Origin: Bacillus salacetis
Lineage (GTDB): Bacteria; Bacillota; Bacilli; Bacillales; Bacillaceae_B
DNA length: 35,933 bases
Reading direction: 5' to 3'
Assembly: GCF_003581585.1 (NCBI RefSeq)
Contig: NZ_QXIR01000042.1
Span: forward strand, 1-35,933
The stretch's first letter is position 1. Each line of letters starts with the position of its first letter. The translations under genes were made by a program, and so were the position numbers. Positions 25,170 through 33,305 of this stretch are shown one piece after another. A model generated the notes under the pieces. That model saw only the letters and a program-made list of their open reading frames with translations. It did no database searches and was not told the origin of the DNA.

Positions 25170-26618
25170 TTACCTTAATTCCAGCTTTTCCAATTTCTTC
25201 TCTGCCTCTTTTTTTACCAAATTGGTCGATTGCCAGCTTTCCTTTTGATCTACTGCTCCTTCCTGTTCCCTGACCAGTAATTCCTTCAATCCAGGCAGCG
25301 AAGGATCCTGTTTGTATAAATCGATCAACCCCAGTGTGCCTGCATAGGACATCTGTTCAAAGTAATAAAGATCAATCTTCCCAGTTTGTTCATACCTATC
25401 AATATTTTTTTCCACTATCAAGCCATTCAGATCGACAAGATTCAATCCGCTGTAAATAATCATGACCGTGATGATATAAAAACGGCTTAATGATAATCTT
25501 ACATACCATATTTTCAATAAAGTAAAAGCCAAAATGACGCCAATCAACGCCATAAATGAATGGGCGAGCACCCTGGACATTGTAAATCCATACGCTTCCT
25601 CATATAGCCCAAGCCTCATGGCAGCAGAATAAAGCATGATGCCGCTCATTCCAATCAACAGCGTCAAAAGAATATTGGTCACTCTGCTCATGACTCCTTC
25701 TCCCTTGTCAGAAGATTTGATCACGGCCACAACGATACTCCAATTGATCAAAGTGACTACAATCAGTTCAAAAAATCCCCGTCGTGCATAGTCGGCATAC
25801 GTATATCCTGCCAATAGTGTATCACTGAAGAAATATTGAAATTGAACAAAAGTAAACAAGGCGTACAGGGCATTGAGTGAAATCAATACCGTCACAATGA
25901 TCGTGGTTTCCCAGGACGGCCTCTGAATATCCATGCTCCTTGGATAATCTTTTTCATTCCTTCTCAACATCCTGATAAAGGAGTAAAGTATAAGCGAAAC
26001 CATTAAAACAAATATCGTCCGGAAAATTTCATCACCGATTTGCAGGTTGAAAAACTTTAAAGGAAGCCTTGCCATAAGCTCGGCAAAATGATTATCAGCA
26101 GACACGAGCAGAATCCCTATGAATCCAACTAAAGGAACGGATATCAAAAGCCCGATAAGCACCCTCTTGAAAGTCTGATACGAACCGCTGTTCATCCTCC
26201 GTTGAAACACTTTTTTAAATTTGCCGATCCTGCCAAAGGTAAACGCAATCCATTTACCTGTGAATGAAAACATAAATCCAATAAAAGCCGGATTGTTCCA
26301 ATCTATTGTTTTTCTCCGGGTGATGATGACAGAGTGGACGATGATGAAGGCCGGCAAAACCAGCAGATTCAACAGGTAAAATGTAATGTTCCAATATAAA
26401 AAGTATCCCAGCGAAAGAGATAATATTGAAAGCATAAGCAGAAATCCAATTTTCCGGTTCCTGAAAAGCCTTCCCTTCATCTGCCAATAAAACAGGCAGT
26501 AATAGAGTGAAACATAAAGCAGAACAGACAAACCGAATACATGATCCACAAACAGCCACTCTGCAAGAACCCCCATTAATATACTGCTCAGGATAAGCAA
26601 GAGATTTCTTTTCTTCAT
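25170..26618 (-). CDS. DUF4173-type polytopic membrane protein
   Basis: 482 residues from ATG 26618, with about 11-12 membrane spans and a soluble C-terminal tail of about 70 residues rich in Glu/Lys. The central TYADYARRGFFELIVVTLINW is the hallmark of DUF4173/DUF4153-like proteins, whose function is unknown. An upstream in-frame ATG at 26627 abuts AGGAGG with no spacing, so 26618 (9-nt spacing) is chosen. A promoter-like pair overlapping an inverted repeat (26647-26678) precedes it. It follows a padR/HAAS pair. Confidence 0.85.
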   Translation of the reverse strand: MKKRNLLLILSSILMGVLAEWLFVDHVFGLSVLLYVSLYYCLFYWQMKGRLFRNRKIGFLLMLSILSLSLGYFLYWNITFYLLNLLVLPAFIIVHSVIITRRKTIDWNNPAFIGFMFSFTGKWIAFTFGRIGKFKKVFQRRMNSGSYQTFKRVLIGLLISVPLVGFIGILLVSADNHFAELMARLPLKFFNLQIGDEIFRTIFVLMVSLILYSFIRMLRRNEKDYPRSMDIQRPSWETTIIVTVLISLNALYALFTFVQFQYFFSDTLLAGYTYADYARRGFFELIVVTLINWSIVVAVIKSSDKGEGVMSRVTNILLTLLIGMSGIMLYSAAMRLGLYEEAYGFTMSRVLAHSFMALIGVILAFTLLKIWYVRLSLSRFYIITVMIIYSGLNLVDLNGLIVEKNIDRYEQTGKIDLYYFEQMSYAGTLGLIDLYKQDPSLPGLKELLVREQEGAVDQKESWQSTNLVKKEAEKKLEKLELR

Positions 26619-26646
26619 AAAAAACATCCTCCTATATCGTTTTTCT

Positions 26647-26678
26647 ACTTATATAGAATTTCTATGTATAAGTGTAAA
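26647..26678 (-). promoter_or_regulatory. Promoter overlapping an inverted repeat before the DUF4173 gene
   Basis: On the minus strand TTTACA (26678-26673), a 17-bp spacer, TATATA (26655-26650). The spacer and -10 box lie within the imperfect inverted repeat ACTTATATAGA/TCTATGTATAAGT (26647-26673), a layout expected of a repressor operator. Confidence 0.45.
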
Positions 26679-26689
26679 AAAAGAGTCAC

Positions 26690-27325
26690 CTAAACAGATG
26701 CTCTCCTTCCCCATTTGTAACCAGCCCAGCTGATCGGGAGCAAAAGAATCGTAAACCCGATACAGATCAGAATGAAGGATTGGTTCAAAAGCGGATCAAA
26801 CCATTCATGGGGAATTAAGTGAAACAGGATAAGGTTCATAAGCACAAGATTGGGAATCAGACTGATCAGCAGCGTTTTTACCAGCAGCGATTTTCCTTTC
26901 GAACCGAATTCCTTCCCGATTTCATACCCCAGCAATATCCAAAAAACGATATATACAGCGATGATGATGGCAGGAATATCCGTAAGTTTCAGCCAGAATC
27001 CCTGGAGCCATTCCCAGGAAAATACATTGTAAAGAATGGTGAGAAGACTTCCACCGACAAAAAGGAAGATATTCGCTGACACGAAAAGCCACTGAGTTCT
27101 ACTCGGAGTGACAGACCATTCCTGATTCCAGATAGCTGCAATCTCCTCGGGTGTCCCGATTTTTTCATGAATTAGAACGGTCCATTCATCATTTTCCACA
27201 TCACCTGTTTCTTCCTTCAAATGATGAATATGGCCTTCATATTCTTCCAGGACATCCTCTTTATCTTCATGTGGGACCAAAAGGGAATCGAGTTCTTGGA
27301 TGAATTTATCCTTAGACGGAATCAT
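26690..27325 (-). CDS. HAAS/DUF1700-type membrane protein, PadR partner
   Basis: 211 residues. The N-terminal cytoplasmic HAAS-like domain (about 1-75) has [27 protein letters not shown] and [15 protein letters not shown]. Four hydrophobic spans follow (about 78-100, 115-135, 148-170, 180-200). Such proteins are regularly encoded next to PadR regulators and are thought to be membrane-associated sensors or partners; the exact role is unknown. The start overlaps the end of padR by 14 nt, implying coupled translation. Confidence 0.8.
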   Translation of the reverse strand: MIPSKDKFIQELDSLLVPHEDKEDVLEEYEGHIHHLKEETGDVENDEWTVLIHEKIGTPEEIAAIWNQEWSVTPSRTQWLFVSANIFLFVGGSLLTILYNVFSWEWLQGFWLKLTDIPAIIIAVYIVFWILLGYEIGKEFGSKGKSLLVKTLLISLIPNLVLMNLILFHLIPHEWFDPLLNQSFILICIGFTILLLPISWAGYKWGRRASV

Positions 27326-27653
27326 GTCCCGGTTTTCCTATCATTTTGTTCATCATGCTGACAAAGCGGTTCCACTCCTTGGTCCGCTCTTTCAGGATTT
27401 CCTTTCCTTCTTCGGTGATCCTGTAATACTTCCTGGCCGGACCCTTTTCCTGTTCCTGCCAATAAAATTCAATATAATCCTGTTTTTCCAGCTTGTGCAG
27501 TGCCGGATAAAGTGTCCCTTCCTTTACCTGCAGGTTATTTTCGGACCTTTTCTCCATTTCCTTCACAAGTTCATAGCCATACATATCTTTTTCATTCAAA
27601 AGCTGGAGCAGAAGCAGTGAAGTGCTCCCTTTGACAAGTTCCCGATTAAACAT
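27312..27653 (-). CDS. PadR-family transcriptional regulator
   Basis: 113 residues. The N-terminal winged helix has [75 protein letters not shown], the complete PadR signature, with a short C-terminal dimerisation helix. It likely represses its own operon (padR, HAAS protein, then DUF4173 and downstream genes) through the TACCT/AGGTA repeat just upstream of its start. The ligand is unknown. A clear sigma-A-type promoter lies at 27689-27717. Confidence 0.93.
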   Translation of the reverse strand: MFNRELVKGSTSLLLLQLLNEKDMYGYELVKEMEKRSENNLQVKEGTLYPALHKLEKQDYIEFYWQEQEKGPARKYYRITEEGKEILKERTKEWNRFVSMMNKMIGKPGHDSV

Positions 27654-27663
27654 ACTTTCACCT

Positions 27664-27717
27664 ACCTAGGATTATGAGGTATGTGTTTATAATAAAAAAT
27701 ATAGCTGGTTTTGTAAA
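27664..27717 (-). promoter_or_regulatory. padR promoter and candidate operator
   Basis: On the minus strand TTTACA (27717-27712), a 17-bp spacer, TATTAT (27694-27689), a good sigma-A promoter. Immediately downstream is the inverted repeat TACCT-N9-AGGTA (27664-27682), a likely PadR binding site. Confidence 0.6.
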
Positions 27718-27726
27718 GGAATTCTT

Positions 27727-28638
27727 TTAATATTTTTCAGAAAGCAGCTTTTTGTGTATCCAAATGGCAGCAATCGATCCATCCCCCATAGCCGTTGATA
27801 CCTGTTCTGCGTGGGCAACGATATCCCCGGCAGCCCACACACCCGGAATATTGGTTTCTTTTGAACGGGCATCTGCATTGATATGATTGTTCTCCATGAT
27901 TTCGACCCCAAGCTGTTCAGCAAGTTCAGTGTGGATTTTATTCCCGCCGAAAGCGATGAATCCTCTTTCCCCCGGCACTTCATCCCCATTTTCAAGCTTG
28001 ATTCCTTTAAAACCGCTGTCTCCATCTATAATCGCTTCTTTGATGGTCCCTTCCCTATATCCGATATTCTTTTCCTTAAGTTTCTCCTGGGTATTATCGG
28101 AAATCTCCATGCTGTCATGATTGACAAATGTTATGTCCTCACTCCAGTAAGATAGTGTCAAAGCCATTTCAGCCCCTGTCTCACCAGATCCAAGAACCAC
28201 CACTTTTTTATCCTTCACCTCATATCCATCACAGTCGGGACAAACATAAACTGAGAGGCCAAGGGTTGGCGATATGTTTTCGATTTCCGGGATATTATCC
28301 ACCACTCCTGTAGCTAATAAGAGTTTCCGGCCGACATAATGATGTCCGCCTTTGCCATCCACTATGAATTCACCTTTATCCTTCCGCGCACTGATAATCC
28401 TGTCCTGCTGGAATTCGACTCCATAGGATTCAGCCTGCTTTCTCCCCAGGGTACGAAGCTGTTCACCGCTGACGCCATCAGGCCAGCCCAGTAGATTATG
28501 ATAACATCTGCAAATGGTGGAACGGCCGTCATTTGAATCGACCACCAGGATGTCGTGCTGATACCTCCCAAGCTGAATAGCTGCCTGCAGCCCGGCTATT
28601 CCGCCTCCCACGATGATACAGTCATATGTCTTTTTCAT
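27727..28638 (-). CDS. FAD/NAD(P)-dependent oxidoreductase, thioredoxin-reductase-like
   Basis: 303 residues with the thioredoxin-reductase fold: FAD motif GGGIAG (11-16), redox pair Cys133 and Cys136 in CPDCDGYE, NAD(P)H motif GSGETGAE (150-157) and C-terminal FAD motif AAGDIV. It should transfer electrons from NAD(P)H through FAD to a disulfide or other acceptor. The CPDC pair differs from the CATC-type site usual in housekeeping TrxB, so it is more likely an accessory TrxR-like enzyme. GAGGAGGGA precedes ATG 28638. It diverges from msrA across a region with a palindrome (28693-28712). Confidence 0.88.
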   Translation of the reverse strand: MKKTYDCIIVGGGIAGLQAAIQLGRYQHDILVVDSNDGRSTICRCYHNLLGWPDGVSGEQLRTLGRKQAESYGVEFQQDRIISARKDKGEFIVDGKGGHHYVGRKLLLATGVVDNIPEIENISPTLGLSVYVCPDCDGYEVKDKKVVVLGSGETGAEMALTLSYWSEDITFVNHDSMEISDNTQEKLKEKNIGYREGTIKEAIIDGDSGFKGIKLENGDEVPGERGFIAFGGNKIHTELAEQLGVEIMENNHINADARSKETNIPGVWAAGDIVAHAEQVSTAMGDGSIAAIWIHKKLLSEKY

Positions 28639-28692
28639 ACGGGTCCCTCCTCTGTATTTAAAACAATTTATAAGTACTCATAGCATGAAGCT

Positions 28693-28712
28693 TGGAATAT
28701 TAGAATATTCCA
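28693..28712. promoter_or_regulatory. Perfect 9-bp inverted repeat between divergent redox genes
   Basis: TGGAATATT-AG-AATATTCCA, a perfect palindrome with a 2-bp centre, in the 240-bp interval between the TrxR-like gene (-) and msrA (+). It has the form of an operator; it does not match the PerR, Fur, Rex or LexA patterns I know. Confidence 0.5.
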
Positions 28713-28791
28713 CTTATGTAATGTTTTTTCCTAAGTGCCTTGCACTGAAACTCATCCTGGCTTTTTTCGCTTTTTGTACAAGATGTTTTCA

Positions 28792-28820
28792 TTGTCTTAA
28801 AGAGGATATGGTGGTAAAAT
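28792..28820 (+). promoter_or_regulatory. Candidate msrA promoter
   Basis: TTGTCT (28792-28797), a 17-bp spacer and TAAAAT (28815-28820), about 58 nt before ATG 28879. Confidence 0.5.
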
Positions 28821-28878
28821 CCGATTATCGTTTAACACTTTAATAGACGAAAGTAAATTTTCTGGGAGTGTTCTTACT

Positions 28879-29406
28879 ATGAAACATACTGAATTAGCGA
28901 CATTTGCAGGCGGCTGCTTCTGGTGCATGGTGAAACCATTCGACCAGATGCCCGGCATTGAAAGTGTCATTTCCGGCTACTCTGGCGGTCATGTGGAAAA
29001 TCCGACATATGAGGACGTAAAAAAAGGTGACAGCGGCCACTATGAAGTTGTTCAGATCACCTTTGATCCGTCTCTTTTTCCCTATAAACAGTTACTGGAT
29101 CTTTACTGGCCGCAAATCGATCCAACCGATGACGGCGGGCAATTTCAAGATAGAGGAGATTCTTACCGGACGGCCATCTTCTTTCATAATGAGAACCAGC
29201 GCGAGTTGGCGGAGAAATCCAAAAAGGAAATCGAGGATAGCGGGCGCTTTAAAAAGCCTATCGTCACAAAAATCCTTCCCGCCGTATCCTTCTATCCGGC
29301 TGAAGAATACCATCAGGATTTCTATAAGAAAGAACCGGAAGCCTATAAAGAAGACCGCGCCAAATCAGGCAGGGATGAATTCATAGAAGAACATTGGGAT
29401 AAATGA
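28879..29406 (+). CDS. msrA: Peptide methionine (S)-S-oxide reductase
   Basis: A 175-residue full-length MsrA. The catalytic motif GGCFWC places nucleophile Cys13 and a second Cys16, with no other Cys in the protein. Conserved segments are [53 protein letters not shown] and [12 protein letters not shown]. It repairs oxidised methionine in proteins using thioredoxin, which fits the neighbouring TrxR-like and catalase genes. GGGAG precedes ATG 28879 with a 10-nt gap. A terminator follows at about 29410-29450. Confidence 0.96.
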   Translation: MKHTELATFAGGCFWCMVKPFDQMPGIESVISGYSGGHVENPTYEDVKKGDSGHYEVVQITFDPSLFPYKQLLDLYWPQIDPTDDGGQFQDRGDSYRTAIFFHNENQRELAEKSKKEIEDSGRFKKPIVTKILPAVSFYPAEEYHQDFYKKEPEAYKEDRAKSGRDEFIEEHWDK

Positions 29407-29409
29407 TGA

Positions 29410-29450
29410 ACGAGGGAGACAGCCATGAAGGCTGCTCCCTTGTTTTGTTT
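29410..29450 (+). terminator. Intrinsic terminator after msrA
   Basis: AGGGAGACAGCC, a 5-nt loop and GGCTGCTCCCT form an 11- to 12-bp stem with one mismatch, followed by TGTTTTGTTTT. Confidence 0.85.
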
Positions 29451-29495
29451 TAATTATTTGAGGTTTTTTTCTTGATCATCCTGTTTTACTGAAAG

Positions 29496-29703
29496 CTTCC
29501 CTCTACAGCAGCGAGTTTTTCACTTATTCACCTTATTTTAGCGCTGGCTTCCCTCATTAAACTGGTGTTTCTCGTTTAATCACCTTGTTTTAACACTGGC
29601 TTTCCTCTATAACCCGGTGTTTCTCACTTAATCACCCGGTTTTAACGAGGGCTCGCCTCTATAACCTGGTGTTTCTCACTTAATCACCCAATTATTCTGC
29701 TTC
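29496..29703. repeat. Tandem array of four 52-bp units
   Basis: Units at 29496-29547, 29548-29599, 29600-29651 and 29652-29703, each starting with CTTCCCTC or a variant and sharing GGTGTTTCTCACTTAATCAC in the middle. About half a degenerate unit lies before the first. Units B-D contain a weak hairpin: AACCNGGTG and CACC-NGGTT-like arms about 13 nt apart. No coding capacity is apparent; it fills the gap between msrA and the small gene at 29760. Confidence 0.8.
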
Positions 29704-29759
29704 TATTATGAAACCGACAATCAGGGACATACTAAAAGAAAAAGAAAGGATGGGACTTT

Positions 29760-29945
29760 ATGAATAAAGAACAACCTTTTGACAAAGACGGCAATAAGCG
29801 GATGGGGGCACTCGCAGGTCATGGTGCATATCTTGATGCCAATGAGCCTTATCCCGGTGATTCTGTTAATGAACATCAGGATCAGGAATTTGCAAATGAA
29901 ATTGTAGGCCGTGAGGAAATCAAACAGCAGAATGATAATTTGTAA
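29760..29945 (+). CDS. Small hydrophilic protein of unknown function
   Basis: 61 residues, strongly polar and acidic toward the C-terminus, beginning MNKEQPFDKDGNKRMGALAG with a central HGAYLDANEPYPGDSVNEHQ. No family is recognised and no signal peptide or membrane segment is present. AAAGGATGG lies before ATG 29760, and a strong terminator follows directly at 29955-29985, both supporting a real gene. It resembles the many small hydrophilic Bacillus proteins made under stress or in spores, but that comparison is only general. Confidence 0.65.
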   Translation: MNKEQPFDKDGNKRMGALAGHGAYLDANEPYPGDSVNEHQDQEFANEIVGREEIKQQNDNL

Positions 29946-29954
29946 GAATTCAAA

Positions 29955-29985
29955 AAAACGCCGCTGCACTATGCAGCGGCGTTTT
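29955..29985. terminator. Bidirectional intrinsic terminator
   Basis: AAAACGCCGCTGCA, a 3-nt loop, TGCAGCGGCGTTTT: a strong GC-rich stem with A-run and T-run on opposite sides. It serves both the small gene at 29760 (+) and katA (-). Confidence 0.9.
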
Positions 29986-30023
29986 AAATGAGAATAATTA
30001 ACTTTAATTGAGAATGGGAACTT

Positions 30024-31478
30024 TTATTTCACTTCCTGAGGGATTGGCAGACCCAGCCTTTCTGCCACTCTTCTTCCATATTCCGGATCTGCCTTAAAGA
30101 AATGCCCGATTTGACGGAGCTTGATTTCGTCACTTTCCACTGCCCCCATCGCCCCTGCGATCGTATTAATCAGCCGGTCTTGTTCCTCTTTATCCATTAA
30201 GCGGAACAGATCGCCAGCCTGCGTATAATGATCGTCATGGTCATATGCAGTACTTTCCGCCAAGCCCGAAACAGGGAAGGCTGTCTGCTTATCTACTGGT
30301 GATTCTGCCGGGCCGCCTGCACTGTTGGGTTCATAATACACTGAACTGCCTCCATTGCTGTCAAAACGCATTTGCCCGTCACGCTGATAGTTCTTCACTT
30401 CGTTCTTCGGTCTGTTGACCGGCAGTGCATTATGGTTTGCTCCTACACGATATCGGTGAGCGTCACTATAAGCAAAGATCCTGCCTTGAAGCATTTTGTC
30501 AGGGGAGACCTCGATTCCCGGCACAAGGGTCCCAGGAGAAAACGTCGCCTGTTCAACTTCCGCAAAGTAGTTCTCAGGATTACGGTCCAACACCATGCGT
30601 CCCGCTTCAACCAATGGATAATCTTTGTGGGACCATACCTTTGTTACATCAAACGGATCAAAACGGTACGTCTCCGCATCCTCAAGCGGCATAATTTGCA
30701 CATACAGCTTCCATACAGGGAAATCCCCTTTTTCGATACTGTTGAAGAGATCTTCAGTGTGATAGTCAGGATTTTCCCCGGCAATCCTTGCTGCGACTTC
30801 ATTCGTAATATTCTTCACTCCCTGCTCACTCTTGAAGTGATACTTCACCCAAACTCCTTCCCCTTCTTCATTTACCCATTTAAAGGTGTGGCTTCCATAT
30901 CCGTTCATGTGGCGAAGTGTCGCCGGAATCCCCCGGTCGCCCATTAAATATGTAACCTGATGGAGGGATTCAGGGGATAATGACCAGAAGTCCCATACAG
31001 CATTTGGATTCTTCAAATGTGTTTGCGGGTGCCGCTTTTGAGTATGAATGAAATCAGGGAACTTGATTGCATCACGAATGAAGAAAATCGGTGTGTTATT
31101 CCCGACAATATCGTAGTTCCCTTCTTCAGAATAAAATTTGACTGCAAACCCGCGCGGATCACGGACGGTGTCAGCTGAACCATTCTCCCCTGCCACTGTT
31201 GAAAAGCGGATGAACATCGGAGTGCGCTTCCCTTTTCCGGATAGAAAATCAGCCTTTGTATACTTGCTGAGATCATTGGTGACCTCGAAATACCCGTGTG
31301 CACCTGTACCCTTGGCATGTACAACCCGCTCAGGAACACGCTCGCGGTTAAAGTGTGCAAGCTTTTCAAGCAGATGTACGTCCTGTATGAGTGTGGGTCC
31401 GCGAGATCCCGCGGTCATCGAATTTTGATTATCGCCTACCGGCGCTCCCCAGCTTGTTGTCAATTTATTGTTTGTCAT
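30024..31478 (-). CDS. katA: Heme catalase KatA
   Basis: 484 residues from ATG 31478; small-subunit monofunctional catalase, nearly colinear with B. subtilis KatA. Active-site His54 lies in RVVHAKG, the distal Asn in [17 protein letters not shown], and the proximal heme Tyr in [10 protein letters not shown]. It splits hydrogen peroxide to water and oxygen in the cytoplasm. An in-frame ATG at 31484 directly abuts AGGAGA, so 31478 (7-nt spacing) is the start. Two PerR-type boxes upstream indicate peroxide-induced derepression. Confidence 0.97.
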   Translation of the reverse strand: MTNNKLTTSWGAPVGDNQNSMTAGSRGPTLIQDVHLLEKLAHFNRERVPERVVHAKGTGAHGYFEVTNDLSKYTKADFLSGKGKRTPMFIRFSTVAGENGSADTVRDPRGFAVKFYSEEGNYDIVGNNTPIFFIRDAIKFPDFIHTQKRHPQTHLKNPNAVWDFWSLSPESLHQVTYLMGDRGIPATLRHMNGYGSHTFKWVNEEGEGVWVKYHFKSEQGVKNITNEVAARIAGENPDYHTEDLFNSIEKGDFPVWKLYVQIMPLEDAETYRFDPFDVTKVWSHKDYPLVEAGRMVLDRNPENYFAEVEQATFSPGTLVPGIEVSPDKMLQGRIFAYSDAHRYRVGANHNALPVNRPKNEVKNYQRDGQMRFDSNGGSSVYYEPNSAGGPAESPVDKQTAFPVSGLAESTAYDHDDHYTQAGDLFRLMDKEEQDRLINTIAGAMGAVESDEIKLRQIGHFFKADPEYGRRVAERLGLPIPQEVK

Positions 31479-31509
31479 ATTCATTCTCCTATCGATAATA
31501 TTTTTTAGT

Positions 31510-31524
31510 TAATAATAATTATAA
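31510..31524. promoter_or_regulatory. PerR box 1 upstream of katA
   Basis: TAATAATAATTATAA matches the PerR consensus TTATAATNATTATAA at all but one fixed position. It overlaps the -10 region of the katA promoter. Confidence 0.75.
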
Positions 31525-31541
31525 AATAATAATATCATCAA
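31512..31541 (-). promoter_or_regulatory. katA: katA promoter
   Basis: On the minus strand TTGATG (31541-31536), an 18-bp spacer and TATTAT (31517-31512), overlapping PerR box 1. Confidence 0.6.
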
Positions 31542-31563
31542 ATAATGAAAAATCAATACCTTT

Positions 31564-31578
31564 TTAGAATTATTATAA
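31564..31578. promoter_or_regulatory. PerR box 2 upstream of katA
   Basis: TTAGAATTATTATAA matches TTATAATNATTATAA with one mismatch, 54 bp from box 1 centre to centre (about five helical turns). Confidence 0.7.
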
Positions 31579-31745
31579 ATAAAAAGTGATTGCAATCTGG
31601 AATAACGACTTTTTATACACTATATGACCATTTGTACATGGTTTAGAAGTGAAAATTTTTTCCGCTTCCGCCTTGTTAGCAAGTGTATTCAGGAATTAGC
31701 ATCTTATGGTAATATGGTAGGAGATAAATCAAAGGAGGAATATAC

Positions 31746-31799
31746 ATGTTAAAAACATTCACTTCATTTTCTGCCAATCAAGGAGGAGTGAACGGTTAA
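31746..31799 (+). CDS. 17-codon leader peptide before the MFS exporter
   Basis: ATG 31746 follows a textbook AAAGGAGG with 7-nt spacing and encodes MLKTFTSFSANQGGVNG before TAA. It is too short for a stable protein. It lies 130 bp before a drug-exporter-like gene, and its 3' codons (CAA GGA GGA GTG) can pair with the left arm of the hairpin that covers the exporter's ribosome binding site. This is the layout of leader peptides that control antibiotic-resistance genes by ribosome stalling. The peptide matches no leader I know. Confidence 0.65.
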   Translation: MLKTFTSFSANQGGVNG

Positions 31800-31880
31800 T
31801 TCTGCTCTTTTATAATAAGGCGGTTTGATTACGAAGGTTTTCACGCTTTCCTAATACGATCAGCCAGTTGATTAATTGCA

Positions 31881-31920
31881 CACTCCTGCCTTCTATTTAA
31901 AAAAACAATAGAATCAGGAG
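31881..31920 (+). promoter_or_regulatory. Hairpin sequestering the MFS ribosome binding site
   Basis: CTCCTG (31883-31888) pairs with CAGGAG (31915-31920, the Shine-Dalgarno), and TTCTATT (31891-31897) with AATAGAA (31907-31913), around a 9-nt A-rich loop. Its left arm can instead pair with AAGGAGGAGTG (31780-31790) in the leader ORF: 11 pairs with one bulged G. No U-run follows, so control would be at translation. Confidence 0.6.
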
Positions 31921-31929
31921 AATGTTGAA

Positions 31930-33150
31930 TTGAAAAAGAATACGATTGCATCACATAATATCAGAGCTTTATTTTGGGTTCAGTTTTTCGGCACCATCAG
32001 CTTTCTTCAGCCCGTCATTACCCTTTTTTACATGGAGAGGGGATTGGACTCGTCCGATATTCTGATCGTGTTGATGTTTTGGAGCGGTGCGGTACTGCTG
32101 GGGGAAGTCCCGACTGGCATTTTCGCTGACCGATTCGGGGCAAAGGTTTCGTTTATCACGGGTTCTGCACTCAAGTTCTTAAGCATCTGCCTGTTATTGT
32201 TTGCTTATGATCCTTGGATGTTCTTTCTATACAGCGCATTGAATGGCTTTTCAGTCACTTTCTTTTCTGGTGCTGATGAAGCCTTGATTTATGACTCGCT
32301 CAAAGAAAGCAGGGAAAATGATTTCATGGACAGAGCAATGGGGAAAATCCAGTCTGCCGGTTTCATTTCATCCATTTTTGCTGTACTTTTTGGTTCCTAT
32401 CTTGCTAAAGATCTGCAGGACAGCCAGTTCCAGCTGCTCATCCTGCTTTCGCTTGCGTTTCATATAGTTGAAATTTTATTTGTTTTGACTGTAAAAAATC
32501 CAAGAGTTGAAAGTTCCTATCGTGAAAATCCTTTTGCACAGGTAAAGGAAGGGATAACAGTAATCCGCAAGGCACCACAGCTTTTGCTGATGTTCCTGAA
32601 TGTCACCCTTGTTTTCATCCCGGCCGGTGCGGTTTATGGATATTTTGACCAGCCTTTGATGACGGATGCAGGACTGCCTGTCTATCTGCTTGGTGTTATG
32701 TATGCTTGTTCTGCTTTGTTGGGGTACTTTGCCTCGAATTCAATTGGGTGGCTTACCGGTAAATTCACAAGGATTTTCTTTATGCACGCAACTGGATTAT
32801 TTGCAGTCGCCGGGTTGTTGATTTCGGCTATAATGTCAGAAACTCTCTGGGTGATCATCGGCGCCTTCTTTGTCCTGAGATATGTCAGGGCGGTCCGCTA
32901 TCCGATATATTCCCAGCTAAGTAATGACCTCATCCCTTCAGGCATCCGGGCGACAACCATTTCCTTGCTGTCCATTGTCGACTCTGCCTTGGATCTGGCG
33001 GTTTTCGGGGTTCTGTCTTTTGCAGCTTTGAATGGATATGAAGCCGTTCTCTACGGTTCTGCCGCCATAGCACTGATTGGCACACTTCTGCCGATCAGAA
33101 AAGTAGATAAGGACGTAACCGCTGCCTTGCTATCTGCGTCAGAGAAATAA
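31930..33150 (+). CDS. MFS transporter, probable drug/metabolite exporter
   Basis: 406 residues with about 12 membrane spans. The motif-A-like loop between helices 2 and 3 reads GEVPTGIFADRFGAKVSF, typical of proton-coupled major-facilitator antiporters. The segment YLLGVMYACSALLGYFAS and the C-half are ordinary for the family. The start is TTG 31930, 9 nt after AGGAG; no in-frame ATG gives a comparable N-terminus. The preceding leader peptide and SD-covering hairpin suggest inducible resistance. The substrate is unknown; a ribosome-targeting compound is a guess from the control layout. A terminator follows at 33161-33188. Confidence 0.85.
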   Translation: MKKNTIASHNIRALFWVQFFGTISFLQPVITLFYMERGLDSSDILIVLMFWSGAVLLGEVPTGIFADRFGAKVSFITGSALKFLSICLLLFAYDPWMFFLYSALNGFSVTFFSGADEALIYDSLKESRENDFMDRAMGKIQSAGFISSIFAVLFGSYLAKDLQDSQFQLLILLSLAFHIVEILFVLTVKNPRVESSYRENPFAQVKEGITVIRKAPQLLLMFLNVTLVFIPAGAVYGYFDQPLMTDAGLPVYLLGVMYACSALLGYFASNSIGWLTGKFTRIFFMHATGLFAVAGLLISAIMSETLWVIIGAFFVLRYVRAVRYPIYSQLSNDLIPSGIRATTISLLSIVDSALDLAVFGVLSFAALNGYEAVLYGSAAIALIGTLLPIRKVDKDVTAALLSASEK

Positions 33151-33160
33151 ACCATTTAGG

Positions 33161-33188
33161 AGAAGCCGGAATTTCCGGCTTCTTTTTT
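33161..33188 (+). terminator. Intrinsic terminator after the MFS gene
   Basis: AGAAGCCGGAA, a 2- to 3-nt loop, TTCCGGCTTCT, then a T-run. Confidence 0.9.
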
Positions 33189-33264
33189 CAAGCCTTCCCT
33201 ACCCCTCCAGATATTGACCGGTGTGTCTTCGCAGGTCGACATGACCATAATCAATCCAATGAAC

Positions 33265-33295
33265 TAAAAAACCGCATAGGGTTCCCCCAATGCGG
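33265..33295 (-). terminator. Intrinsic terminator after cvfB
   Basis: On the minus strand CCGCATTGGG, a 4-nt loop, CCCTATGCGG (one mismatch), then six T. Confidence 0.85.
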
Positions 33296-33305
33296 CAGAA
33301 AGTAT

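Noticed and set aside
28613..28843. 76-codon plus-strand frame upstream of msrA
   Set aside because: It starts inside the TrxR-like gene on the opposite strand, overlaps the promoter region and has no ribosome binding site.
29496..29703. Tandem array considered as a CRISPR
   Set aside because: Units are directly adjacent and similar throughout, without unique spacers, and no cas genes are present.
30372..30947. 191-codon plus-strand frame
   Set aside because: It is antisense to katA; the catalase assignment is certain and the frame shows no independent features.
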